Shown here: positions 1-11,700 of the stretch, in pieces
Numbering within the stretch: the first letter of the stretch is position 1
How the letters are laid out: every line of letters begins with the position of its first letter
From: Rostratula benghalensis
Lineage: Eukaryota; Chordata; Aves; Charadriiformes; Rostratulidae
Direction of reading: 5' to 3'
Assembly: GCA_013399305.1 (NCBI GenBank)
Contig: VXAI01000095.1
Coordinates: 3,107,422-3,171,421 of the forward strand
Length of the DNA stretch: 64,000 nt
Notes under the pieces: generated by a model
What the model was told of the DNA's origin: nothing
Databases searched by the model: none
Seen by the model: only the letters and a program-made list of their open reading frames with translations
Made by a program: the position numbers and the translations under genes

Positions 1-3000
1 ATTCCAACCTTAAATATTTTATTATTTAGACAAACAATTTGCCTCTTTAGTAATTAAACTCTAAAAGATGTCTCTGAATTTGCTACGTATAGATGGTACA
101 AAATGTTAAAAAGTACAATGTTCAGTATAAATTTATTTCTAAAATACAAAACAACTAACCATTTAAAAAGCTAACCATTTAAAGAGCTAGACTGCGTATT
201 TTTAACTACAAATTAAAAATTATATCTGACTTTTCTTTTTGTCTACTTGGTATACCCTCACCCAAACCTAGGACTGAAATGGGCATGAGGGAGTGATGGT
301 TTTTTCCAAGATTTTTATCAGGAGAACATTTGGCAATGCTTACATTAATAGACAATAATGACCACTCACATGAAGTCCTCTAAAGGCAGGTCTGCAATGT
401 AATTCAAGGTTGAGCAGCTACAAGCTAGGACCATTACCAACAGGTGTATAATGTCATGCCCTTCATCACCAAGTGTGCAAACCTTCCAGAGGCTTCTACG
501 AAGCACCTTAGCTTGTATTTGCTCGAGCACAGAGCAGAGTAAAACTACTCCTTCAGCCGTCTGCTATGCTCCTTCTGGCATAGGAGACTTTGCAGCCAAC
601 TATAGGTGCGGGTGATCATGTAAATGTTTACTTTGGGATTTCAGTTCATTTGCACTGATTTATTTAAAAGAAATCATAAGGTCATGGTTCTGAGTCTATA
701 CCCTGTTTTTGCCCAGTGGATAACTTCCACTCCTCAATATTTCTTGAATAATTCTGTGCAGGTCTTGGCAAAAGAAGGACCTCTCCTGTTCTACAGGATG
801 CCTTTGGTGCTCTGATCCTCTTCCTGGAGAAAAGCACTAGTGCTTTCACTCACTGAGTTCACATTATACCTGGGGACCTGTACAATTTGTTCAAGAACTG
901 CATGGCGTGGCCCCACAGACCAATAAAGTCCACAAACCACAGCCAGGAAACATCACTCTGGGATGTAGCTATGAACAGTTGGCCAGGAAAGGAAACAAAA
1001 AGTGAATAGAGAGGCAAGTCAAAAATTTATGGAAGTGGTTTTTAACACCCCTGCTCTCAGATGCCTCCACCATCTAGCCCCAGTCTTTTACTCCCCAAAG
1101 GCTAGTCAGAACAGAGTTTATGCAATGAACTGCAGACGGAAAAAGTAAAGCATGCACATCAGAAAATTAATTTGAAAATTAAGAACAAATGAACACTCTA
1201 AAATAATATATAATTAGCCCTTTTTAATTACCACTTCACTACCATTTAGAAAAAGGTGATGGAGGTTCAATAAAATGAGACGCTTTTATTCAACACTTGT
1301 CAAATTCATTTATATACTCAAATTCTCTTTAATAATACCATGATACAGTAGGTTTCTTTTACCCAAATTTTAGAATATATCTTTGTAATAGTTATCTGAG
1401 ACTGCAAGTACTGTTGCAAAATTCTGACAAATTCTGGAACAGAATATTATTAGTGAAAAAGAGTCATTTCATTACTTGCCATGACTCTGATTATGCATCC
1501 TACAATGCAGTTAGAAGACAGACGTGCTCTTTCCTTTTAAAAAAGAAAAGAAAAAGGGCCATCAGACCACTATACTAGATATCCCATTTCTCTAGCAAGA
1601 ATATACTATCTGCAGCAAATCTGCTTCCAACATAATCTTTTGTTGCTCTTAATTATCTAAAACATCCAAGGCAAAAGCTTCTGCCTTCTCTCCATCATTG
1701 CAGAGGCATGAATATTTTCAATACCTCATGTACTTTAGCTCCACTAATATGCAATATCAGACCTGTCTGTTCCATCTGAGAATACTCTATCACACCCTTT
1801 GATGGCGAGCACCACAGACGCTATTTACCTATTCTGTGTTCTGTTGTCTTTACACCTAATCTTGACTGAGGTTTCAATAGCAGGATCTTGTAATAAATCT
1901 CCCTTCCTGAAGGAAAAAAAAGCTGCACCTACAGGCATTGAAGTGAATGACTCTTGATACCAGTCATGAACTTAGATATGTTGCACCGCTTCTAAGCCTA
2001 ATAATTTGCCTGTGATCAGCCTTAATAAAAATTTCACTTCAGCTCAATGTACAAATATATATTTACCGTACCGCTATCTATACATGATAACATAATATTA
2101 ATGCACCCAGAGCACAGGAAAAAAATGTTATATCTAAAAGAATTCAAATAAGATTTTTCTTACTATTTTTCTAGGATAGTCAGTCTATAGCGCTTTTAAT
2201 GAAACATTCTGAGGAAGGAAAAAGTCAATTCTCTGCAAAAACTGCTACCTTTCAGTTTCGCATTAGGGCTATCTACTACATTAAAACTGGGAGTAGATAT
2301 CAGTAGACCAGGATGATTACAATAAAATTTGAATATTTTTTTTTCCAGGAACTCTTAAGTTTCACGTCTTTCTGATCCATCTTAATAGTTCCTATTTTGC
2401 TGATGACTCACATATAGCTATGATTCAAATACAGCTAAAATGGAAAATATCATTAAAAGCTTTGTTGGTTTTTTTTTTTAATTTGCATTTAGTTTCTGAA
2501 CTGTTTTTGACCTATGATATTTTCATAAATAGACTGAGACTGACAACTGTAAGAATCTGCACATTCCTAAGGATAGATCACAAAGAATTTCTTCATTTGG
2601 AAAATGCCCAAACCCGGTAAGGCTAATTTTGCCTGTATTCTGTCCAACAGCACGTACCCAACCTAACAATATCATGCCATTATCCTAACATAGTTCCATT
2701 ATGCTGCCAAATTTGCCACAAACACTAATAATCCAACTTTTTCAAGGCTTTTTAGGCTTAATGTCGTATTTCCACATGCACAACGTGTATGGTTACCAAC
2801 TGATAACAGAACCAGTAGCATTCATTAAGTGTTGCTATAAATCTCTCCACTGAAACAGCAATAATATCGCCTTCCAGCAACCACAATAAATGTAATGCTT
2901 AATCTCTCTCTGTGATATTGTATAACTCTAGCCTGCAGCGAGACTCCCACTGTAGGTGGTACTGGAGAGGATAAGTCTGCAGTGACAGCACATGATGTGT

Positions 3001-3639
3001 TCCTCTTTTCCAGTACACAGAAGTTCATGAGTTTGAAAGACTGAAATTTTTTTTTCCGTTCCAGAGAGAAGCCAGGATTTAGAGGGGGATAAGAAGGGAA
3101 AGCAAATGAAAATGTTTTACGTGGTACAATACCATTCTAAGTAGGAACCCCGCGTACTTTTTGAGATATTTTTTTCCCCCTCTGCACATGCATATTTGAT
3201 CTAAGTCCCTTGAAACTTCACTTTATCCTCATCTTTGTGGTCCTTTGTAGCTCACTTTGTAGCTTTACCCTTCTCCAGCACAGTGAACGATACAAGTACC
3301 AAAGCAGGTTTTGTGGGAATTCACCGGCAGTGGCTGGTTTTGACCAAGGGAATAACAAAGACACACAAAAGTCTTTTTGTCATGAAAGTTTTCAGTGCCA
3401 GCTTCAGATCATGGAAGTCTAGCAGTGTCAGAACAATATGCAATACTTCTGGGGACACTCATCCACAGAAAACACCTTCCTTTTTTTAAATGTCTATCCA
3501 TTGTCCGTCACTACAGTCCCTGTTTCCCAAATGTTCCTGTTTCTCACCATTATCTATTTAAGCACCACCTTTGCTGCAAGTGGACACGAAAGCACCTCAG
3601 TTTGGTGCATCCTTGTGGCAGGTGGGATTGTCCCATGGG
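1..3639. other. AT-rich non-coding DNA, no gene seen
   Basis: No open frame here exceeds about 90 codons, apart from one that begins at 3395 and runs into the next segment. None has a recognisable domain or a convincing exon context. The stretch is AT-rich with poly-T and poly-A runs and no recognisable transposon. The only distinct structure is a small 16-bp tandem duplication near its left end, listed separately. Confidence 0.7.
155..186. repeat. 16-bp tandem duplication, two copies
   Basis: The unit CTAACCATTTAAAAAG (155-170) is followed directly by CTAACCATTTAAAGAG (171-186), with one mismatch, and then by CTAG, which starts a third copy. This is seen directly. It is probably a replication-slippage duplication with no assigned function. 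Confidence 0.8.
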
Positions 3640-4060
3640 CACAGGGATCCACGTAGAGGAGCTTCCAGCACCAGCCTCTAAACTGCATGAGACGATGCAA
3701 GATGCCTTATCCTTAAAGGAAAGGCCAACTCCTGTATCATTTCCCTCCCATGGGGATAAGGAGAGGAGGAAAACAGAGGCAGGGAGGAGTGGCACTCAGC
3801 ATCCTTGCAGGACAAGGGCCAGCCCGTTGGGGCAGACCATGTGCACCCGTATAAACCCTGCTCTTTGAAAAGCAGCAGCGCTCGCCGCGGGCTCCTGCCT
3901 GCTGCAGACTGAAGCCTGTGTGACAGCCAGCTGAGGACCCAGCCTGGCCCCCGCCTGGCAACCCGTGCCCTCCTGGAGCAGGGGCTGTCACAGTTGCTTG
4001 CTCCCCCTCCCCAGCACCCCCTCCCCCCCAAATGTCAGGCTGTAATCCTGCCCCTGATGT
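3640..4060 (+). promoter_or_regulatory. GC-rich pocket with a TATA-like box, possible promoter or old repeat
   Basis: GC content rises sharply against the AT-rich surroundings. A TATAAA hexamer lies at 3850-3855, and about 30 bases further on is a short CpG cluster (GCGCTCGCCGCGG, about 3878-3890). The spacing is what a core promoter would show. The right end is a C-rich run near 4001-4030. Overlapping open frames of 117-157 codons on both strands are what GC-rich DNA gives by chance, and they resemble no protein I know. An old LTR or plain composition would explain it equally well. Confidence 0.15.
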
Positions 4061-4188
4061 TTTGAGCCTCTGAAGGCAAAGCTTCCTACCTTCTGCTTTG
4101 CTATTACCATAGGTATGTAGCACAGGGCTGGATTTGACCTAAATTTGATTTATTCATTTTTCCAATGCTTTACAGGGTACTTAAGCCC

Positions 4189-4254
4189 TAGGTCAGCAGA
4201 GCACTTAATCACATGCTTAACCTTAAGCACATGCTTAAGTGCTTAATCAGGGCC
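4189..4254. repeat. Old palindromic dispersed repeat (MITE-like)
   Basis: The core 4200-4243 is an inverted repeat. AGCACTTAA at the left pairs with TTAAGTGCT at the right, and an inner TGCTTAA pairs with TTAAGCA across a 2-base centre; five unpaired positions separate the two stems. The GCTTAAGTGCTTAATCAGGGCC texture at the right end resembles old repeats seen many times in bird, turtle and crocodile DNA, from general memory; I cannot give a library name. Boundaries are approximate. Confidence 0.5.
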
Positions 4255-5001
4255 TTGTTGCTATATAAAGCACAAAGCTATGACTCAATTTGAAGCAACT
4301 GAGTTGAAAAATTGAGACACACACACCCCCCATTCTCATTTGCTTACCTTGATACACATGTACAAGCCAAATTATTAATATTAAATGTGTTTAAATATAT
4401 TTTGGGTTGAAGCCTAATTTAGGAGCTCAGAATACAATCTAGACCCATCTGAATATTGGGGTCCCTGTAGGATTTGTGGCTATTAAGACAATTATGCTCC
4501 CAGATGCGGAAAGTGACACCCTTTCATAATGTAACTGTTGCTGTATATTAATATTCTCTTAATTCTAATTATTGCTCTAATAAGAAAAAAAAAAAGTACC
4601 ATCTTTAAAGCTAAACTCAAAATGAGCAATTCACATGTAATACAAAGATACCACTTACAGCAAGATGCACCCATATGCACTCTACAACTACATATGCAAT
4701 TTCAAGATTACTATTTTAAAATGTGTACTGCATCCTTATCTAACTTGTCCAGTAGGTGCAATTATTTGTAGAATTTGTTCTACAGTTCTGCAGGAAATTT
4801 TCCTTTTGCTCAAACAGTTCAGATTTGCCTCTGCTGTGATTTTCTTCTGACTAAACATCCTCTGAAACATTTTTTTGATGCTTCCCAGAATTACTGGCAC
4901 TCTGATTACAATATCCTGTTGGATGGATACCATGAAAGCTGCTAGCTTTGGTAACTGTATCTAAAATGTACAGAATGTCATATAAAGCAGTTTGAGGAGG
5001 T

Positions 5002-5014
5002 GGGGGGGGGGGGG
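5002..5014. repeat. G13 homopolymer
   Basis: Thirteen consecutive G residues, preceded by GAGGAGGT. Such a run is length-unstable and prone to sequencing error. Confidence 0.9.
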
Positions 5015-6470
5015 TAGGCTTTAACCCAATAATAATTTTATGTGAATTGGGAATGCTTATCAACATATTTCTTTTTCATATTACCATCTTCACTTATGTT
5101 TAACAGGAACATTATACGACACATTTTATACCACTATTAATTAGGAATTACTGTGTTCCAAAAGTCTTAGATAGGACTGGTAAGAAACTTTCGTATTTAT
5201 TTTTATTTATAATAATAGCAACAAAAAATTTAGAAAAATCTTCAGCCACATTAAGACCCAGTTAATGTAACCCAGTCTCAGCTTGTCTGGTGACATCATC
5301 AATTCAGCATGAGTACAATAAACCACTTCAAAATATTTTCCACTACTTCTCCATCAGTGAAGCATATCCTCAGCATCATCCAGAAAGGGTACAGTATAAT
5401 TTCTCTATGACACAACTATATTTGCTCTTCTCCCCCTGGAACGTAAGAGAATGAGACAGCAGCATCCTCAACAATCATTCACACTAGAAAAGTTGTCCCC
5501 TCATGACCTTCCATCAAATTAACCAGTTGTTCTAGGGTGCAATTAGCCTCTCCTAGATTTTGGTAAAATCCATTCCACTGCAATAGGATGATTACTTTGT
5601 CTCCCCTAATCACACAACAAGGAAATTCATTAGAAATGGACAGTCTGCCTGTTGCAGAGCAAAAAACACATGGTCACCACCCAACCCAGCACTGTATTTC
5701 CTCTCTGGCTTCTTGCTACACCCATTAACTGGGGCTTCCAAGAAAGGACCACCACTCCTAGCTATCCTTGAATCAGCGCGTCTCAACAGCTTTGGGGCTT
5801 CCTAAGATGTATTATGGTTTCTCATCTCAACACGGCCGGGGGAATAGTATTCAAATGGAGCAGAAACACGAAGACTGACACAGGAATGACATCTTCTGAC
5901 ATAAACCACTGCTGGGAAATGGCCGAGGGATGAGGGAGTTTCTGAGGTGTAGCCATGAGGCCCTTCTTCAGGATTCAGCCTAGAGTCAAGCCCATGGGTT
6001 TCTAGCAGGAGATGAAGTTGTTGTCTGCCCTGACATTTCCATACATTTTTATTTTACAAACAACCTTGAAAATTATTCCATTTTTACCTTGCTACATCCA
6101 GTGCTGTGGAGTTACTTCTGATGTGTAATAGCGTTAAATAAAATCATACTCTATTTGGGCGCTGGGGAAATCAATGATTTCTATTACAGGATTGGTGCAC
6201 AGTTTACTTCCATCCATTACATTCTCCACACAGCAATAGCAGGCTCTCAGTTAGGAGATGAACCCCAACCACTTATTAGTTCATGGCTGGAAGCCATCAG
6301 CTCCACATTATACAAAATCCCTGATTCATCACTGCCTCACTCCGTCCTCACACCTTTCAACTCACGCATCTGAGGTAAATACAAAGTAAAGCAGTGGGAA
6401 ATCAGAACCAAAGTTTCCACAGTGAGTTTTACTGCATTTTACTGCCTTCTTTTCATTCTTTCAAATCCTT

Positions 6471-6486
6471 AAAAAAAAAAAAAAAA
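6471..6486. repeat. A16 homopolymer
   Basis: Sixteen consecutive A residues. No retrotransposon body is visible upstream, so I treat it as a simple repeat rather than a SINE or LINE tail. Confidence 0.85.
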
Positions 6487-7569
6487 GACCTATTTTCTTG
6501 CGGGTTTTTTCCTTCAAAGATAATAGCACAGACTTCAACAATATCTCTGCCAAAAAGGAAAACTCCTTGAACCTTGACTTTCCGTCCTACTACACATAAT
6601 GAGGCAACTACTTAAACTGCATTTAAAAAGTGCTGAGTAGATGAACTCAATGCCTAATGATGTTACTCAGCTTGTCGGCAGCTGATTGACACTAAAAGTA
6701 ATAAATTAGAACAGAAAATGATTTTACAAGATCCCTGGGATGACAGACAGGCTAAGTGTAATATCCTCCATTACAGTTGTCACTAGATTTTATACAGTTC
6801 AGGTCTGAACAGCCTCGGCAGGAAAGTGGAACAATTTCATGAGATAGATCTTTAGATGATGTAGTGTAGCATAAATCCTCTGAAGTTAAAGAAGATATTG
6901 TGATTTATGCAGACAGGGATCTGGCTCTATATTTTTATACATGTTTCTACTCAAGTATTGGAATTAAATCATTTGCTTTCCCATGCAAATCTGGGCAGAG
7001 AAAAGCAGAAACCCTGTAAGAGAGGAATGCTGAAGGCTGATATCTTGGCTGTGTTTGTTTCTATCCCCCCCTCCTCCTTTTAAAAGGACAGAAAGCAGTA
7101 TTTAGAGCATGGCATCACTGATTTTTTTGGCTGCCTTCATTTCAGGGAATCCCACTGTAAATCCATGGCTCTGCAGAAGCACCTTTTGAATCATTAGCAT
7201 TCACTGTCAGAATCCTTTGTAACGTGTTAGGATGTGTAAAAGCAAGACAAAAGGCAAGCATGTGGATACTCCACCAAGCTCAAAAAGCCATTATGCCATT
7301 ATTGTTTGAGGTTAATGAAAAGAAAGAATAAAAATGTGTATTTGAGCCCTAGCTATCCGTAAAGTCTAAACGACCGGTTTCATTTTGGGTTGTTTTTTTA
7401 CTGCCATTTTTGTAAACTTCCATTCATAAAACTTTTCATTAGAAGAAAACATAGTTTTCATAGCATACAGTTTATTCCAAGCTCAAGGATGACTGTGGAT
7501 GATTTTAATCCTGCTTCATTCAATGAGCTCTTCTAATGCAATGATTTTCTCCATGGAAGACCTTAACCA

Positions 7570-7670
7570 NNNNNNNNNNNNNNNNNNNNNNNNNNNNNNN
7601 NNNNNNNNNNNNNNNNNNNNNNNNNNNNNNNNNNNNNNNNNNNNNNNNNNNNNNNNNNNNNNNNNNNNNN
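7570..7670. other. Assembly gap (N run)
   Basis: A run of about 101 N. Translations through it (7499-7810 plus strand, 7516-7710 minus strand) are artefacts. The right edge is a G-rich homopurine tract, which may explain why the assembly broke here. Confidence 0.98.
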
Positions 7671-7698
7671 AGGAAAAAGGAGGGGGGGGAGGGGGAGG
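7671..7698 (+). repeat. G-rich homopurine tract beside the gap
   Basis: Purines only across 28 bases, including G runs of 8 and 5 separated by single A residues. It could form a G-quadruplex or triplex. It abuts the N run, so its true length is unknown. Confidence 0.8.
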
Positions 7699-7910
7699 CC
7701 AGGATTGCATCTTAAACTCTATTTACAAATTTACCTTGGCAGGCCCTCTTGCTGCCAATAGGAAGCCATGTTGCATATTTAATTTGCTCTTTTGTTACGA
7801 CGGGGCTTAGGTTAGTTAATTTCAATTTTCGATTTCAAAAGCTATCAAATATGGCTCAGATGAGAAATCAATTTTTCTCAGCTGCCTCTGTTTTTGTGAT
7901 GGGGAGGTTT

Positions 7911-7965
7911 CCCATTGGCGAGAGGACAGCCACGTGACACGGCGAGAGATTAGTTCACTAGACCC
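7911..7965. promoter_or_regulatory. Reverse CCAAT box and CACGTG E-box cluster with CpGs
   Basis: CCCATTGGCG (7911-7920) contains a reverse CCAAT box, the NF-Y type of site. Eleven bases further on, GCCACGTGAC closely matches the USF/TFE-type E-box, with the CACGTG core at 7931-7936. Several CpGs follow up to CCCCGTG near 7965. An NF-Y and E-box pair with CpGs is common in TATA-less promoters, but no downstream exon is recognisable here. Confidence 0.35.
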
Positions 7966-8599
7966 CGTGTTTCAGCCACCTCAATTACTGGCTGCCTCTT
8001 GTAATTTAGCCTTATAACACCTAATTTCAAGATAGAACTCATATTTAATTCATGAAAGCTTCCACAAGAGTAATTGTGAAATAAATTGCCATAGAAAATA
8101 TCCATTTGTGACTCGTTTTAATTTTGTATGCTACTAGCACGCTATTTGTTCTACTTGTTTAACACTTTAGCACAAACATATTTTATATTGAACTTTATGG
8201 ACTGCTAATAGGTTATTATTTTTCACTGTTTCCCCTTCACGGACACACCACCAAATGTCCCTTTCCTTCATGCAGCTCTGGGTCTAGTAATGTTGAAATG
8301 GATGTGCTAAAACACAGAAACTTGTAATCTCCTAATTATTGAATGGATTGTTATGATCTGTTCATAACTTTAAAAGTAGCAGATAAAATCACAAGTGATG
8401 GTTTGTAAATGGTAGTTAGATGACAAGGATCATTTAAAGGGCCAAGGAATAAATACAGTTTAATTTCTGTAATGTTTTAAACAAACCCATTCATTACACA
8501 TATTGATGTTTCATGATAACAGTGGTATATGTATTTTTAATTCTTTAACCAAAATAAATGTTTCCACTGTATACACACCATTTTGTCCTTTTCCTCCCT

Positions 8600-8613
8600 G
8601 TTGCTATGACAAC
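8600..8613. promoter_or_regulatory. RFX-type X-box
   Basis: GTTGCTATGACAAC is a near-palindromic 14-mer with two RFX half-sites, GTTGC and its partner GACAAC, at canonical spacing. RFX factors bind such sites in ciliary and neural enhancers (established knowledge). Whether this one is used is unknown. Confidence 0.45.
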
Positions 8614-8687
8614 AAGGTGGGTGAGGCCTCCTCAACTGCCAAACTCAGCTGTCATCCCTTCACCCTAAAAGCCTTATAATTGCTTTT

Positions 8688-8695
8688 ATTTGCAT
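8688..8695. promoter_or_regulatory. POU octamer ATTTGCAT
   Basis: An exact octamer, reverse complement of ATGCAAAT, followed within about 10 bases by CAATTAG, a homeodomain core. It lies about 75 bases from the X-box in the same block. Confidence 0.35.
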
Positions 8696-8720
8696 ACGAC
8701 AATTAGGCAGGATGGCTCAC

Positions 8721-11700
8721 AGCAAGAAAACCAACCTTTCTCTCCCCCAGTGCACACAACGCCAGCCTGTAATTTATAAAAGATACACGCCATGTGGTGG
8801 AGCACTAAAATAGAGTGATGAGTCCTTTCATCTGATTGTAAGCTATTAACAAAAGAAAACATCCCCTTTCAGGCTGTAAAAAATGCCTATCTGGTGTGAA
8901 CCTGGAGCAAAGAAAAAAGAAGGGGGGAAAAAAGAAAAAAGTTTTGCCTCCTCCATGCAAACCCTTCACGTTCATTATCACGTTGAACTCTGCAAAACGG
9001 TTTGAAAGCAAGAGTTGCATTTTTGGTGCTTCGTGAACAATGGAGTGCCAGCAAAATTGATGACACGGTAAAACTGGATCTGGATTATTGTCCTTGGATT
9101 ACGTCACACTCAGAGATGCCAACATGAGATGATCACTCCCAACCAGCTTGCTGAAAGCGCTACAAGAGAACCATGAGACGGGTCAGGGTGTCAGATGAGG
9201 ACAGTTGCACGAGAACCTAGAAGTTCAGTACTTTTAATAGCTCTGCTTCAGCAAACAACTGCATTGAACACAGAGTTTAAGCTCATGCTTAAAGCAAAGT
9301 GTGCCTGACTTGTGTGTTGAGCTGATGTTGGGGCCTAAACACCTGCCTGGCTTACTCAGGTAAAGAATCAGCATCCAGCTAAATGTTTTTATGCAAGTCG
9401 TTTGACAACACGCTGCTGTTTTTAACTTTCCTAATTACAAAAGTATCTTTCTCTAAGGAAACTGGTCAAGCAACTCCTCCCTAACAGCTTATCCTTCTCT
9501 TCATTCCTACTCTGTTCTGGAAGCTCTTCATGTAATATTTGTAATAACTGAACTGATTAAGTATCTCCAGCCCTCAAAAATCCCACAAAAGACCCACGTC
9601 TCCTTTGACAGATTTTACATCTACAATCTCACTGGTAAATTTAGAATTCAAGAAACAAATTGGATTTGGGGAAAAATATGGGATTTGATACCGGGAAAAT
9701 GAGGGAGCAATAATGATACAAAAAAGCAATACATTCTCTTGCCGCTGTACAGCTAGCTTGATCTAAAAATAAACCCACTAATACATTACAATGGCATTAC
9801 AGCACACACATTTTTAAGCCTCTCTGACTTACCTGCCTCAGAAGAGCATCCCTGTTGAAAGCAGGGAGACTACATGAAGGAGTAAAGCAGAACAGACCTA
9901 GCCTGGCTCAAACACAGGGCTGGTCAGTTGTCTCACCACAGCTACCTCTGTGACCTGATGTTAATGAAAAGTACGAGTCAGGAGCACAGCTTGCAGGTAT
10001 CTCCTTCAACTTTGCCCACTTTATTGCTACAAACTCCACTTTATCACATGAGATTTACCCAAACCAGTTTCAATGAGCGTGTGGAAGAGGGGCGGTAAGT
10101 TTGGAGGTGAGAGCAGAAGAGAGAACAAGGGGAGGTTTATAGGCATGGGACACGCACTGTGGAGTTCTCTCCTGCCCTCCCTCCCTCATTAGCTCAGGCA
10201 GGTACTCACAAAACACAGCACACAACTTCCAGCAGTGCTGCCCAGTACAGAAAAAGTCAACAGACCACAAGTTTCTCAGCACAAAGGTTGAACAACCAGT
10301 AATTTTTGACAGTGCCCTGGACTGGCAGCAGGTTCAACTCACAGCTCTGCCACCAAACGGTAGGCTGAGCCCTGATAAATCACAGCTCAGGGGCTTTAGT
10401 TTACGTGGTTGCTCATACCCAACATTGGTGCTTTTTCTCAAATGGCAAAAAGGACATGAAAGTCCAACAATTCAATCAGCCCAGGATTTTTTCCTAACAC
10501 AATTTAGTTCTACTTCATCCTCTTTGGCTTTACAAGATCCAAATATCCTGTTTCTCCATTACGCATACATACTCCACCCTAACTGGACTTGATCTTTTTG
10601 TCTTAAATTTCAGTACAGTGTACATAACTCTTCTAGTTCTGTGTTTCTCTAAGAATTCACCTCACTGTTCTTAGTAACCTGTTCCTAGTCCCAAACTTGA
10701 GAAGTGTGTTGGAGTCTCCAATAAGATTCTCAAAAACTGCAATATATAATTTTATATTTTAGGCAAACTTTTAAAGAAGCCCTTTCATATCCAGGTCTTC
10801 TACTGCCATTACAAAGTCAGTTGAATTCACTTATTTATTTCAATAGGAGAAATCTTGCGCTGCTCTGTCAGAACAATTTTTCATTGCATATTTAATCTCA
10901 AAACCATGCTGTTGCTGAATTGATCCTTTCAAATGTCCGGAGCTAAATTCTTCCCTGTGATAAGTAAGTACAGAGGCTGCTACACCTTTTGGTTTCAGAG
11001 CTCAAACTGGCCCACAATCTTCACATGATACAAAAACTTGACTACAAAAGTATATTGTGATACTATAACTACTGTAAGGCAGGACTGCCCTAGGATCAGA
11101 GGGCAGTATTATTTCCAGCTCCATAAAAGTTGTGTACATTTTACACAGGGAGGCTTGTTTTAAGCAAAGTGAGTTTTTTTGTTCCGTGTTCAATAACCCA
11201 TAGAACCTAAAAATAGCTAAGATTCCTTAAAATGTAGGACCAAACAAATGAAGCTTTGGGAGGCTTTTCAGTTTCAGTGTCTTCGCTCTCCCTTTTCCAA
11301 ATGCATCCACTTCTCTAAAGAAAAGCAACCCATGAACAATTAACAAAAGTTTACAAGATTAAACTTCAGAAGGGATGGTCCTAACATGCACTCTGACCAT
11401 TTACATGGATTTTATGTCACTATTGGCTGCTGCATTCAATAGAAACACTTACAGTACAACCACAGTAGCACAGCGCTGTTCATCACATTCACATAAGAAT
11501 TAAAGCTTTATATACTTCTCTTGGAGAGCTCAAACCTCCTTTTCTACCAAGTGGTAAACCCTGTAGCTTTGCTGAAGTTACTATAGCTTTCTGTCAATAA
11601 AAATTATAGAAGAAATTGTTCCAAAGTGAATACAACACATAAAATACAATTTACAGTTATATCTAACTGTGCCAAAAGCACACAGAGTTGTCCACATTTC

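Larger units (their letters stand above)
4061..7569. other. AT-rich non-coding DNA, no gene seen
   Basis: Open frames are all under about 80 codons and look random. Contents are a palindromic old repeat (4189-4254), a 13-base G run, a 16-base A run and otherwise plain sequence up to the first assembly gap. Confidence 0.65.
7699..8720. promoter_or_regulatory. Candidate conserved non-coding element block (enhancer or promoter)
   Basis: No coding potential, but transcription-factor motifs are dense. Seen directly: CCAAT at 7755-7759, a reverse CCAAT (ATTGG) at 7914-7918, the E-box GCCACGTGAC around 7931-7936, an RFX-like X-box at 8600-8613 and the octamer ATTTGCAT at 8688-8695. CpGs cluster at 7918-7965 against a CpG-poor background. 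Between these lie many TAAT and ATTA cores. Strong conservation is my inference from this texture and has not been aligned. Confidence 0.4.

Noticed and set aside
3395..3868. Longest open frame in the window (157 codons, plus strand)
   Set aside because: It lies in the GC-rich pocket, overlaps minus-strand frames of similar length and resembles no known domain. Chance expectation for GC-rich DNA.
7499..7810. Open frame crossing the N gap
   Set aside because: It is created by unknown bases and cannot be interpreted.
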